Below are positions 26,826-34,482 of a DNA stretch of 64,000 bases, in pieces. The first letter of the stretch is position 1. Each line of letters opens with the position of its first letter. Below the pieces are notes generated by a model. It searched no databases. It was not told the DNA's origin and saw only the letters and a list, made by a program, of their open reading frames with translations. Both the position numbers and the translations under genes were made by a program. The stretch comes from Bog-473 sp036489775 (GTDB lineage Bacteria > Actinomycetota > Acidimicrobiia > Acidimicrobiales > RAAP-2), in contig DASXFC010000019.1 in assembly GCA_036489775.1 (NCBI GenBank), forward strand, positions 1 through 64,000, in the 5' to 3' direction.

Positions 26826-28013
26826 TCAGCTGTCCTTTCGGTACATGGTCACGACAGCGGCGCCGCCGAGACCGAGATTGTGCTGCAGCGCCACCTTGGC
26901 ACCGTCGACCTGTCGCTGGTCAGCCTTGCCGCGGAGCTGCCAGGTGAGCTCGGAGCACTGGGCCAGACCGGTGGCCCCCAGCGGATGACCCTTGGAGATC
27001 AGGCCGCCGGAGGGGTTGACCACGACCTGGCCGCCGTAGGTCACCGCACCCGAATGGATGAGATCGCCGGCCTTGCCCGGCGCGCACAGGCCCAGGCCCT
27101 CGTAGGTGATGAGCTCGTTGGCGCTGAAGCAGTCGTGCAGCTCCACCACGTCGACGTTCTCTGGGCCAAGTCCTGACTCCTCGTACACCTTGGTGGCGGC
27201 CGCCTCGGTCATGTCGAAGCCGGCCAGGCTCATGTCCGAGCCCGAGAATGTGCTGTCGTAGTCGGTGGTCATGGCCTGCGCGATGATCTCGACGGCCTGG
27301 TCTTCGAGCCCGTGCGCCTTCACGAAGCGCTCCGAGGCCAGCACGGCAGCGGCGCCACCATCAGAGGTCGGGCAGCACTGCAGCTTGGTCAGCGGGTCGT
27401 AGACCATGGGCGCGTTGAGGATGTCTTCGAGCGAGTACTGGTCGCGGAACTGGCTGTAGGGGTTGTTGACGGAGTGGCGGTGGTTCTTCTCGCCGATGCG
27501 GGCGAAGGTCTCGTTGGTCACGCCGTAGCGCTCCATGTACTCCTTGCCGGCATTACCGAAGACCTGGGCGGCCGGCGGAGCCGGGGCAAAGCCGCGGCGC
27601 CCGATCATGTCGGTGAAGTGCTTGTCCATCGGGTTGGTGCGGTCCTCGTACTTCATCCCGAGGCTGCCCTTCTCCATCTTCTCGAAGCCCAGCGCCAGCA
27701 CGCAGTCAGCCAGGCCGCCCTGGACGAACTTGCGGCCGAGATACAGAGCCGAGCTCCCGGTGGAGCAGTTGTTGTTCACGTTGACGGCCGGGATGCCGGT
27801 CAGGCCCAACTCGTAGAGGGCCCGCTGGCCGGCGGTGGAGTCGCCGTAGCAGTAGCCGAGGAAGGCCGACTCGATCTCGGAGTACTCGACGCCGGCGTCG
27901 GCCAGTGCCTTCTCCCCCGCCTCTCGCCCCATGTCGGGGTAGTCCCACTCCCGCGACCCGGGCTTCTCGAATTTGGTCATCCCGACGCCGATGACGAACA
28001 CGCGCTCTGCCAT
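26826..28013 (-). CDS. SCP-x type thiolase / lipid-transfer protein
   Basis: The 395-residue thiolase-superfamily protein has NNNCSTGSSALYLG (nucleophile Cys), ELHDCFSANELI and GGLISKGHPLGATGLAQ near the C-terminus, where the GHP and C/H motifs of the active site lie. The pattern is that of SCP-x thiolases and actinobacterial lipid-transfer proteins. It would cleave 3-ketoacyl-CoA, or act as an aldol-lyase partner in steroid side-chain degradation. First gene of an operon with the SDR; a palindromic operator lies about 100 bases upstream. Confidence 0.9.
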   Translation of the reverse strand: MAERVFVIGVGMTKFEKPGSREWDYPDMGREAGEKALADAGVEYSEIESAFLGYCYGDSTAGQRALYELGLTGIPAVNVNNNCSTGSSALYLGRKFVQGGLADCVLALGFEKMEKGSLGMKYEDRTNPMDKHFTDMIGRRGFAPAPPAAQVFGNAGKEYMERYGVTNETFARIGEKNHRHSVNNPYSQFRDQYSLEDILNAPMVYDPLTKLQCCPTSDGGAAAVLASERFVKAHGLEDQAVEIIAQAMTTDYDSTFSGSDMSLAGFDMTEAAATKVYEESGLGPENVDVVELHDCFSANELITYEGLGLCAPGKAGDLIHSGAVTYGGQVVVNPSGGLISKGHPLGATGLAQCSELTWQLRGKADQRQVDGAKVALQHNLGLGGAAVVTMYRKDS

Positions 28014-28112
28014 GAGGGCTTACCTCCCGATTGGTGGACTCGGTCCCGCGCTGTGGCGCCCGAATTGGTGCGCCCAGCGGCCCGGGCAGATTACGGCATC
28101 GGAGCCGACAAT

Positions 28113-28128
28113 GTCAACGAGCGTTAAC
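28113..28128. promoter_or_regulatory. Operator palindrome, member 2
   Basis: GTCAACGAGCGTTAAC, overlapping the stop codon of the double-TetR gene and about 100 bases upstream of the thiolase-like gene start. It matches GTyAACGnnCGTTrAC exactly. Confidence 0.65.
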
Positions 28129-29371
28129 CTCGGGCCGGCTCCTCCAGCAGGAAGGCCCGGACCAGCACCGGCAGCATCGTCGCCCGGTCGACGCCGCGGC
28201 CGGGCACCTGGGCCAGGTAGTTGACCATCGGGAAGACGCTGGCCACGTGGCGGTGCACCTCGGCCTCGGCCAGCTCGGGGCGCAGCTCGACCACCACCCG
28301 GCTCCAACCCTCGGCGATGGCCCGGCGCTGGCGGGCCAGGCGAGGCCGCTCGGTACTGGGCAGGGCGGCACCCTCCTGGCCGGTGGCGATGATGAGGTCG
28401 ACGTTGTCCATGGCGATGGAGACGTAGGACTCGATGAGGTTGTCCAGTGCCTCGGACGGTCCCCGGGCCCCGGCCAGCGCCGCCTCCACGCCGACGGCCA
28501 CCTTTGAGCCCACCCGGTCATAGGCGTCGAGCAAGATGTCGGCCTTCGAGGCGTAGTGCCGGTACACCGCCGGCCCCGAGATACCGGCAGCGTCACCGAT
28601 CTCGTCGATGCCCACCCCGTGGTAGCCCTTGATGCGCATCAAGGTCAGCGCGGCATTGAGAATGGACTCGCGCCGGCTCACCTGCGGCTGCCAGGTGCCG
28701 TTCCGGTCGGCCGGGCCGGTGACGGTCGGTGCCGCCGCTCGGGCTGGGCGGGGAGCCGGTTCGGCCACCCGCAGCATGCGCAGGGCGGCCGCGGTCAGGA
28801 GTTGATCGAGCCGGGGTCGGGCCAGCAGGCCGCGCTGGACGGTCATGGCGCCCATGGCACCGAGGACGGCCTGTTGGCGCAGCACGATCAGGTCGGGCGC
28901 CATCTCCGGAGATTCGCTGCGGACGATCCCCTGCCACAGCGTGCGCAGCTGGCGCTCCTTGGCGGCGGCCTGGCGGGCCGACTCGCCCTCGAGGCGGGCC
29001 CGTTCACGGATGTAGGTGGCGACCTGGTGCGGGTGGTCGAGGGCGATGGCCGTCGAGATGCCGATCAGCTCGTCGAGTGGCGGCTGCCGCGGGTCGTGGT
29101 GCGCGGGGTCGATGCTCGAGGCGACGTCGATGTAGTCGTCGAGCAAGGTGACGATGACCGCATCGAGGAGGGCGTCCTTGCCGGCGAAGTGGCGGTAGAT
29201 GGCCGGACCGGTGATGCCGACGGCGGCCCCGATGTCGTCGATGCCGACCGCGGCGAAGCCCCGCTCGGCGAACAGCCGGGCCGCCTCGTGGGCGATGGCG
29301 TCCTTCCGCTCGGGTTTGCGATCAGCGGGGCCGTCGGTCGGCTGACGTGATGCCGTGGCTCGACCCCCCAT
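28124..29371 (-). CDS. Single-chain double TetR regulator
   Basis: The 415-residue protein contains two complete TetR units. The first HTH lies at about 25-75 (DAIAHEAARLFAERGFAAVG and TGPAIYRHFAGKDALLDA). The second is at about 235-285 (SILNAALTLMRIKGYHGVG and SGPAVYRHYASKADILLDA). Each is followed by a helical ligand domain of 120-150 residues. Normal TetR proteins are 200-residue dimers, so this is probably a covalent pseudo-dimer. A palindrome touches its start codon (29372) and another overlaps its stop and precedes the thiolase operon, so it likely regulates itself and lipid degradation genes. The ligand may be an acyl-CoA. Confidence 0.85.
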   Translation of the reverse strand: MGGRATASRQPTDGPADRKPERKDAIAHEAARLFAERGFAAVGIDDIGAAVGITGPAIYRHFAGKDALLDAVIVTLLDDYIDVASSIDPAHHDPRQPPLDELIGISTAIALDHPHQVATYIRERARLEGESARQAAAKERQLRTLWQGIVRSESPEMAPDLIVLRQQAVLGAMGAMTVQRGLLARPRLDQLLTAAALRMLRVAEPAPRPARAAAPTVTGPADRNGTWQPQVSRRESILNAALTLMRIKGYHGVGIDEIGDAAGISGPAVYRHYASKADILLDAYDRVGSKVAVGVEAALAGARGPSEALDNLIESYVSIAMDNVDLIIATGQEGAALPSTERPRLARQRRAIAEGWSRVVVELRPELAEAEVHRHVASVFPMVNYLAQVPGRGVDRATMLPVLVRAFLLEEPARG

Positions 29372-29387
29372 GCGAACGAGCGTTCAC
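29372..29387. promoter_or_regulatory. Operator palindrome, member 3
   Basis: GCGAACGAGCGTTCAC immediately upstream of the double-TetR start codon (29371). The core AACGAGCGTT is identical to the site at 28113. It would overlap the transcription start, fitting autoregulation. Confidence 0.6.
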
Positions 29388-29404
29388 CCAGGTCGGTCGT
29401 CCTG

Positions 29405-30694
29405 TCAAGCCTCAATCTGCTCGAGGCGTCGGGCCAGGAAGCGCTGCTCGGGCCCGGTCCCAGCCAACTCGATGGCTTTGCGGTAGGCCACCGCAGCCTC
29501 CTCCCACCGATCGAGGCGGCGGAGCAGATCGGCTCGGGCCGCCGGCAACAGGTAATAGGACGCCATGGCTCCGGAGGCGTCGAGAAGATCAAGCAAGGCC
29601 AGACCGGCGTCAGGACCGTCGGCCATGGCGACGGCGGCGGCCCGGTTGAGCTCGACCACGGGCGAAGGCTGGAAGGCGACCAACCGGTCATAGAGGCCGG
29701 CGATCTGCTGCCAGTCGGTGTCGAGGGCGCTCGGGGCGTTGGCATGGCAGGCGGCGATGGCCGCTTGGACCTGGTAGGGACCCGGACGTCGCTGGCGCAG
29801 GGCGTCTTCGAGAATGGCGCAGCCCTCGGCGATGGCCCCGGCGTCCCAACGGAGGCGATCCTGATCCTCCAGCAGGACGAGCTCGCCCTGCTCGTCGGTC
29901 CTCGTGGCCCGGCGTGAGTCCTGCAGGAGCATCAGGGCCACGAGACCATGGGCTTCGGGCTCGTCGGGCATGAGCGTGCGGACCAGCCGTCCCAACCGGA
30001 TGGCCTCGTCGCTCAGGGCGGTCCGGGTGAGATCGTCGCCGGCACTGGCCGAGTAGCCCTCGTTGAAGAGGAGGTAGATCACGGCCAGCACAGCCCCGGT
30101 GCGCTCGACCAGCTGATGGTCCGGCGGGACGCCGAAGGGGATGCGGGCATGGCGGATCTTGCGCTTGGCCCGGACCAGTCGCTGGGCCATGGTGCTTTCG
30201 GGGATCAGGAAGGCACGGGCGATCTCGGTGGTGGTCAGACCGGCCAGGGTGCGCAGGGTGAGGGCGATCTGGGCGTCGAGGGAGAGGGCCGGGTGACAGC
30301 AGGTGAACATCAAGCCCAGGCGCAGGTCCGGCACGATGACCTCCTGGTCGAGTTGGTCGTCGGCGTGGGTCGGCGCCGGGTCGGGCCCGTCGGATGGCTG
30401 CGGGGCGGAGTGCAGGGTGGCGTCCAGGCGGGCGGCTTCCTCGGCCTTGGCCATTCCGGCGCTGGCCCGGCGCAACCGGTCGATGGCCCGGTGCCGCGCC
30501 ACCACGGTCAGCCAGGCGCCGGGCGTGCGCGGGATGCCCTCGCTGGGCCAACGCTCCAGCGCGGTGGCGAAGGCATCCTGCGCGCACTCCTCGGCCAGGT
30601 CCCAGTCGCCGGTCACCGAGATCACGGTGGCGACGATGCGACCCCACTCCGCCCGGAAGGCGGCGGCGAGAGCCCGGTCGACCTCGGTGCTCAG
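29405..30694 (-). CDS. ECF42-type RNA polymerase sigma factor
   Basis: The protein is about 429 residues. Region 2 (GDWDLAEECAQDAFATALERWPSEGIPRTPGAWL) and region 4 (LTLRTLAGLTTTEIARAFLIPESTMAQRLVRAKRKIR) are followed by a long TPR-like C-terminal region (DUF6596 type), diagnostic of ECF42. The first GTG is at 30625 and would cut off part of region 2. The frame extends upstream through LSTEVDRALAAAFRAEWGRIVATVI, typical of the family, to a CTG at 30694 that overlaps the TGA of the YciI gene (CTGA). I take that as the probable start. ECF42 factors are linked with DGPF/YciI proteins, as here. Confidence 0.85.
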   Translation of the reverse strand: MSTEVDRALAAAFRAEWGRIVATVISVTGDWDLAEECAQDAFATALERWPSEGIPRTPGAWLTVVARHRAIDRLRRASAGMAKAEEAARLDATLHSAPQPSDGPDPAPTHADDQLDQEVIVPDLRLGLMFTCCHPALSLDAQIALTLRTLAGLTTTEIARAFLIPESTMAQRLVRAKRKIRHARIPFGVPPDHQLVERTGAVLAVIYLLFNEGYSASAGDDLTRTALSDEAIRLGRLVRTLMPDEPEAHGLVALMLLQDSRRATRTDEQGELVLLEDQDRLRWDAGAIAEGCAILEDALRQRRPGPYQVQAAIAACHANAPSALDTDWQQIAGLYDRLVAFQPSPVVELNRAAAVAMADGPDAGLALLDLLDASGAMASYYLLPAARADLLRRLDRWEEAAVAYRKAIELAGTGPEQRFLARRLEQIEA

Positions 30695-31032
30695 GCCGAC
30701 ATCTCCCAGATGGGACGGACCTCGATGGCACCGGTGCTGGCGCTCGGGATCTTGCCGGCCACCTCGATGGCCTCGTCCAGGTCCTTGCAGTCGACCAGGA
30801 AGTAGCCGGCCAGCGCTTCCTTGGTCTCGGCGAAGGGCCCGTCGGTGGTCAGGACCTCACCGTCACGAACCCGGACGGTGGTGGCGTCGGTGGTCGGGCG
30901 CAGGCGCTCGCCCCCCTGGAGCACGCCCCGCTCGGCGATGTCCTTCATGAAGGCGGCATATTCGGGGTTCATCCCGGTCGCTTCCCGGGCCGCCGAGGTC
31001 TCGACGTCGGCAATCAGCAGCAGGTACCGCAT
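30691..31032 (-). CDS. YciI-family (DGPF domain) protein
   Basis: The 113-residue protein is a ferredoxin-like fold member with MRYLLLIADVE at the start, the diagnostic LTTDGPFAETKEALAGYFLVD (about 61-81), and a C-terminal EVRPIWEM strand. DGPF proteins accompany ECF42 sigma factors and are their usual targets. It is upstream of the sigma gene and overlaps it by four bases. Confidence 0.88.
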   Translation of the reverse strand: MRYLLLIADVETSAAREATGMNPEYAAFMKDIAERGVLQGGERLRPTTDATTVRVRDGEVLTTDGPFAETKEALAGYFLVDCKDLDEAIEVAGKIPSASTGAIEVRPIWEMSA

Positions 31033-31147
31033 GGTGTGTCTCCTTGTGTCGTATGGGTGTGACGCCGGAGCGACGAACGGCGATGCCGATTTCGACAGTC
31101 GCGGTCATACTTTTTCGGATTTTTCTGCCCTGCGTAGTCTGCGGGTC

Positions 31148-32407
31148 GTGAACGACCCCAACGAACCCCTCTTCCTGGAGCTGGAGGTCGGGTCCATGGC
31201 GGCCGGCGGAGGCTGCGTGGCCCGGGACCCGGACGGCCGGGTCGTCTTCGTGCGCCACGCCCTCCCCGGCGAGCGGGTGCGGGCCCGGGTAAGCGCCACC
31301 ACCTCGAAATTCCGCCGAGCCGACGCTATCGAGGTATTGGAAGCGTCAGTCGAGCGGGTCACTCCCCCCTGCCCACACGCCGGACCGGGCCGCTGTGGCG
31401 GTTGCGACTTCCAGCACATCGCCCTGCCGGCCCAGCGGGCATTGAAGGCCGGGATGGTGGCCGAGCAGTTGCGGCGGGTCGCTGGCGTCGAGCTCGACGT
31501 GGTGGTCGAGGCGGTGCCGGGCGATGCCGACGGGTTGGGCTGGCGGACCCGGGTGCGCATGGCGATCGATGCTGATGGACATCCTGGCTTCTACCGCCAC
31601 CGCTCCCACGACATCGTGGCGGTCGGGCAATGCCCCATCACCCACCCCGCCGCGCTGGCCACCGGCGCGCTGGAGGCGACATGGGAGGGCGCGGAGCAGA
31701 TCGAGGTGGCGACCGACGGGGGTCGATCGGTGGTGTCGGTGCATGCTCGGCGCTCGGCCACGCCGGTGCTGCCGACGGACGAGCAGGTCCGGGCCGGACT
31801 GGTGGTCAATGGCAAGGTCGCCCGCCAACCACCCTCGACCGTGATGCAGGTCGACGGCCTCCCCTACCGGGTGACTGCCGGAGTGTTCTGGCAGGTCCAT
31901 GCCGGGGCGGCGGCCGTGTTGGGCGACGCCGTGCTCGAGGCCCTCGATCCGCACGAGGGTGAGTCCGCCGTCGATCTCTACGCCGGCGCCGGCCTCTTCG
32001 CCGTCCTGCTGGGGCAACGGGTGGGCGAGCGCGGTGCCGTGTTGGCCATTGAACGGGACGCCAAGGCCTGCCGCGACGCCCGACACAACGCCCGGCACCT
32101 GCCCCAGGTGCGGGTGCACGAGGGATCGGTGACGCCGCGGCTGGTCGCCGACCGCATAGGGAAACCTGACTCGCTGGTGCTCGACCCGGCTCGGGAGGGT
32201 GCGGGCACCGAGGTCATGGGGTCGCTGGCCGCCCGCCCCGGACGGCTGCGCGCCGTGGCCTACGTGTCGTGCGACGCCGCCTCGTTCAGCCGTGACGTGC
32301 GGGTACTCCTCGACGCCGGTTGGTCGATGCCCTTACTGCGGGCCTTCGACCTCTTCCCCATGACCGAGCACGTCGAGCTGGTGGCGACGCTCACACCGCC
32401 CGGTTGA
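31148..32407 (+). CDS. RNA (uracil-5-)-methyltransferase, TrmA/RumA family
   Basis: The 419-residue protein starts at GTG 31148. An N-terminal TRAM domain (LFLELEVGSMAAGGGCVARDPDGRVVFVRHALPGERVRARV) is followed by cysteines C75, C83, C86 and C162, in the arrangement that binds a [4Fe-4S] cluster. The SAM-binding domain contains AVDLYAGAGLFAVLLG and the catalytic cysteine C375 in YVSCDAASFSRD. It would methylate uridine in rRNA or tRNA. The longer open frame from 30821 overlaps YciI antisense and is rejected. It converges with arsR, overlapping its 3' end by 17 bases. Confidence 0.88.
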   Translation: MNDPNEPLFLELEVGSMAAGGGCVARDPDGRVVFVRHALPGERVRARVSATTSKFRRADAIEVLEASVERVTPPCPHAGPGRCGGCDFQHIALPAQRALKAGMVAEQLRRVAGVELDVVVEAVPGDADGLGWRTRVRMAIDADGHPGFYRHRSHDIVAVGQCPITHPAALATGALEATWEGAEQIEVATDGGRSVVSVHARRSATPVLPTDEQVRAGLVVNGKVARQPPSTVMQVDGLPYRVTAGVFWQVHAGAAAVLGDAVLEALDPHEGESAVDLYAGAGLFAVLLGQRVGERGAVLAIERDAKACRDARHNARHLPQVRVHEGSVTPRLVADRIGKPDSLVLDPAREGAGTEVMGSLAARPGRLRAVAYVSCDAASFSRDVRVLLDAGWSMPLLRAFDLFPMTEHVELVATLTPPG

Positions 32408-32756
32408 TCCCGGCCGTCGGAGGCTCGCCCAAGGCCCGGCGCAAGTCGGTCATCCGTTCCGGGACGACCCGCCACCACATCCAGCGTCCACGCTTCTCGC
32501 CGACAATGAGGCCCGCCTCACTCAGGATCTTGGTGTGGTGCGAAATCGTCGGTTGGCTCTTGCCCAAGGGGCCCTCGAGGTTGCAGCTGCACACCTCGCC
32601 CTCACTGGCCACGATCGAGAACAGACGGAGGCGCACCGGGTCAGCCAGCGCGCCGAAGATCTGCGCCACCTCGGCTGCCCCGGCATCGGTCAGGGACGCC
32701 GCCGTCAGCGGGGCACAGCACAGGGCCTCAGTTGGTTTTGCCGCTCGAATGGTCAC
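32391..32756 (-). CDS. arsR: ArsR-family metalloregulator of the arsenic cluster
   Basis: The 121-residue winged HTH protein has LADPVRLRLFSIVASEG, the recognition helix KSQPTISHHTKILSEAGLI, and cysteines in ALCCAPL and EVCSCNL. The CxC in the second helix plus an N-terminal CC suggests As(III) binding. GTG 32756 follows GAGG five bases upstream. It is divergent from the arsI-aqp-arsC operon and shares its operator region, so it should repress both directions until arsenite binds. Confidence 0.88.
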   Translation of the reverse strand: MTIRAAKPTEALCCAPLTAASLTDAGAAEVAQIFGALADPVRLRLFSIVASEGEVCSCNLEGPLGKSQPTISHHTKILSEAGLIVGEKRGRWMWWRVVPERMTDLRRALGEPPTAGINRAV

Positions 32757-32767
32757 GGATCCTCACA

Positions 32768-32819
32768 TTGACAACTATCAATCTATTCGTATACTGCAAT
32801 ACATCGACAGTCATCAATG
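32768..32819 (+). promoter_or_regulatory. ars promoter flanked by twin ArsR operators
   Basis: TTGACA (32769-32774), 16 bases, then TATACT (32791-32796) makes a near-consensus promoter for the arsI operon. ATTGACAACTATCAAT (32768-32783, arms ATTGA/TCAAT) covers the -35, and ATCGACAGTCATCAAT (32804-32819) lies just past the -10. The two 16-base sites differ in four positions and resemble ArsR operators. AGGAGG follows at 32824, before the ATG. Confidence 0.7.
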
Positions 32820-32834
32820 TTACAGGAGGCATCT

Positions 32835-33305
32835 ATGGCACGGGTGCAGCTCGCCCTCAACGTGGCCGACATCGACGAAGCCGTGGCGTTCTATTCGAAG
32901 CTCTTCGAAACCCAGCCCGCCAAGCGGCGACCTGGCTACGCCAACTTCGCCATCGTCGATCCACCGCTGAAGCTCGTCCTCATTGAGGACGTGACCAAGG
33001 AACCCGGGACGCTCAACCATCTGGGGGTCGAAGTCGAAAGCGCAGAAGCCGTGGCGGCTGCGGTGGTGCAGCTGCAGGACCAAGGTCTGCCCACTGAGGT
33101 CGAGGACGAGGTCGCCTGTTGCCACGCCCTCCAGGACAAGGTCTGGGTGCACGGCCCGGGTGGCGAACCCTGGGAGATCTACACCGTGCTGGCCGATATC
33201 GACATGGCGGCAGGTGAACTGCGTGCCGTCGATGCAGAGACACCGGCTTGCTGCGCCACGCGCCCGGACTTGTCGTCCGCTCCCAGCGCTTCAGCCGGCT
33301 GCTGA
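32835..33305 (+). CDS. arsI: ArsI/CadI-type metalloenzyme (organoarsenical C-As lyase-like)
   Basis: The 156-residue VOC-fold protein is ARVQLALNVADIDEAVAFYSKLF at the N-terminus. It has candidate metal ligands Q5, H62 and E114, and a vicinal cysteine pair C95-C96 (ACCHALQDKVWV), the combination expected for ArsI, which cleaves the carbon-arsenic bond of trivalent methylarsenicals. CadI proteins are near relatives. A cysteine-containing tail (PACCATRP ... GC) may bind metal. The ATG follows AGGAGG. First gene of the arsenic operon; next gene starts 15 bases after its stop. Confidence 0.85.
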   Translation: MARVQLALNVADIDEAVAFYSKLFETQPAKRRPGYANFAIVDPPLKLVLIEDVTKEPGTLNHLGVEVESAEAVAAAVVQLQDQGLPTEVEDEVACCHALQDKVWVHGPGGEPWEIYTVLADIDMAAGELRAVDAETPACCATRPDLSSAPSASAGC

Positions 33306-33319
33306 CGTCCCAGCATCAA

Positions 33320-34072
33320 ATGAAGGCAGCCAGGCCTGACCGTGCGCTCCTGTGGCGGCGCCTGGTGGCCGAATGCATTGGCAGTGCGTTCCTGGCCACC
33401 GTCGTCATCGGTTCGGGGATCGCGGCACAGCACCTCTCGCCGGGGAACACTGGACTCGAGCTCTTCGAGAATGCCGCGGCCACGGCGGCCGGCCTCTTCG
33501 CCATCATCTTGATGTTCGGCCCGGTCTCGGGTGGGCATTTCAACCCAGTGGTCTCGCTGGTCGACGCCGCGTTCGGCGGGATGACCTGGCGTGATGTGTG
33601 CGCCTACGTGCCGGCACAAGTGGTTGGATGCGCTGGCGGCGCGGTCGTCGCCAATCTCATGTTCGGCCACCCGGCGTGGGAGATCTCGACCAAATACCGC
33701 GGGTCGTCGGCCCACTTCCTGGCCGAGATCGTGGCCACACTCGGCCTCCTGCTGGTGATCTTCGCCTTGGCCCGTACGGGTCGTTCCCAGGCGGCACCCG
33801 CGGCCGTCGGTGCCTACATCGGTGCCGCCTACTTCTTCACCAGCTCGACCAGCTTTGCCAATCCCGCCATCACCATCGGACGGATGTTCTCGAACTCGTT
33901 TGCTGGGATCGCGCCGACCTCGGTCCCGAGCTTCATCGGGGCGCAATTGGTCGGAGCGGTGCTGGCCTTCGTGCTGATCGGGGTCCTGTACCCGAGCATC
34001 ACCTCATCTCAGGCCGGTGACGTCGTCCTGCCTCATTCCCCACCGGTGGCCAACACAACGGAGGAGCGGTGA
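33320..34072 (+). CDS. Aquaporin/MIP-family channel (AqpS-like)
   Basis: The 250-residue protein has six membrane helices and two half-helix motifs: FNPVVS (N75; NPV instead of NPA) and ANPAITI (N181). MIP channels conduct neutral solutes including As(OH)3. Lying between an ArsI-like gene and arsC, which it overlaps by four bases, it probably provides the exit for arsenite, as described for AqpS in ars operons lacking ArsB/Acr3. The start ATG 33320 has no obvious ribosome site, so translation may be coupled to arsI. Confidence 0.85.
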   Translation: MKAARPDRALLWRRLVAECIGSAFLATVVIGSGIAAQHLSPGNTGLELFENAAATAAGLFAIILMFGPVSGGHFNPVVSLVDAAFGGMTWRDVCAYVPAQVVGCAGGAVVANLMFGHPAWEISTKYRGSSAHFLAEIVATLGLLLVIFALARTGRSQAAPAAVGAYIGAAYFFTSSTSFANPAITIGRMFSNSFAGIAPTSVPSFIGAQLVGAVLAFVLIGVLYPSITSSQAGDVVLPHSPPVANTTEER

Positions 34073-34473
34073 GTATCGAGCGACCCGTGGTGCTCTTCTT
34101 ATGCGTGCACAACGCCGGACGATCGCAGATTGCGGCAGCCTTGCTGGCCCGAGCCGGCCCTGACCGCATCGTGATCCACTCCGCCGGGTCGGCCCCGGGC
34201 GACGCCCTCAACCCCAACGTCGTGGCCGCCATGGTCGAAGTGGGCCTCGACATCTCCGTTGAGCACCCGAAACGACTGACCGATGCCATGGCCCTCGAAG
34301 CAGACGTCATCGTCACCATGGGATGCGGTGATTCGTGTCCGGTCTACCCGGGCAAGCGCTATCTCGATTGGGAGCTCCCGGATCCGGCCGGGAAATCGCT
34401 CGAAGACATCCGTCCCATCCGCGATGAGATCGAACGGCGAGTCACGGCGTTGGTGGCTGAGCTGTTGCGCTGA
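34069..34473 (+). CDS. arsC: Arsenate reductase (low molecular weight phosphatase type)
   Basis: The 134-residue protein has the P-loop FLCVHNAGRSQ (nucleophile C12), resembling thioredoxin- or mycothiol-linked ArsC. C86 and C90 in GCGDSCPVYPG, followed by DWELPDPAGKSLEDIRPIRDEI, complete the set. It reduces arsenate to arsenite. GTG 34069 overlaps the stop of the aquaporin gene (GTGA). With the channel it allows downhill release of the arsenite it forms. Confidence 0.9.
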   Translation: MSIERPVVLFLCVHNAGRSQIAAALLARAGPDRIVIHSAGSAPGDALNPNVVAAMVEVGLDISVEHPKRLTDAMALEADVIVTMGCGDSCPVYPGKRYLDWELPDPAGKSLEDIRPIRDEIERRVTALVAELLR

Positions 34474-34482
34474 GCCCTCCCG

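Noticed and set aside
25779..27176. A 465-codon plus-strand open frame
   Set aside because: It lies over the SDR and thiolase genes in reverse, and its His/Gly/Asp-rich sequence is the reverse-strand shadow of those genes.
30821..31147. Upstream extension of the RNA methyltransferase frame
   Set aside because: The first 109 codons lie antisense to the YciI gene and show no TRAM or other motif. The conserved part begins at GTG 31148.
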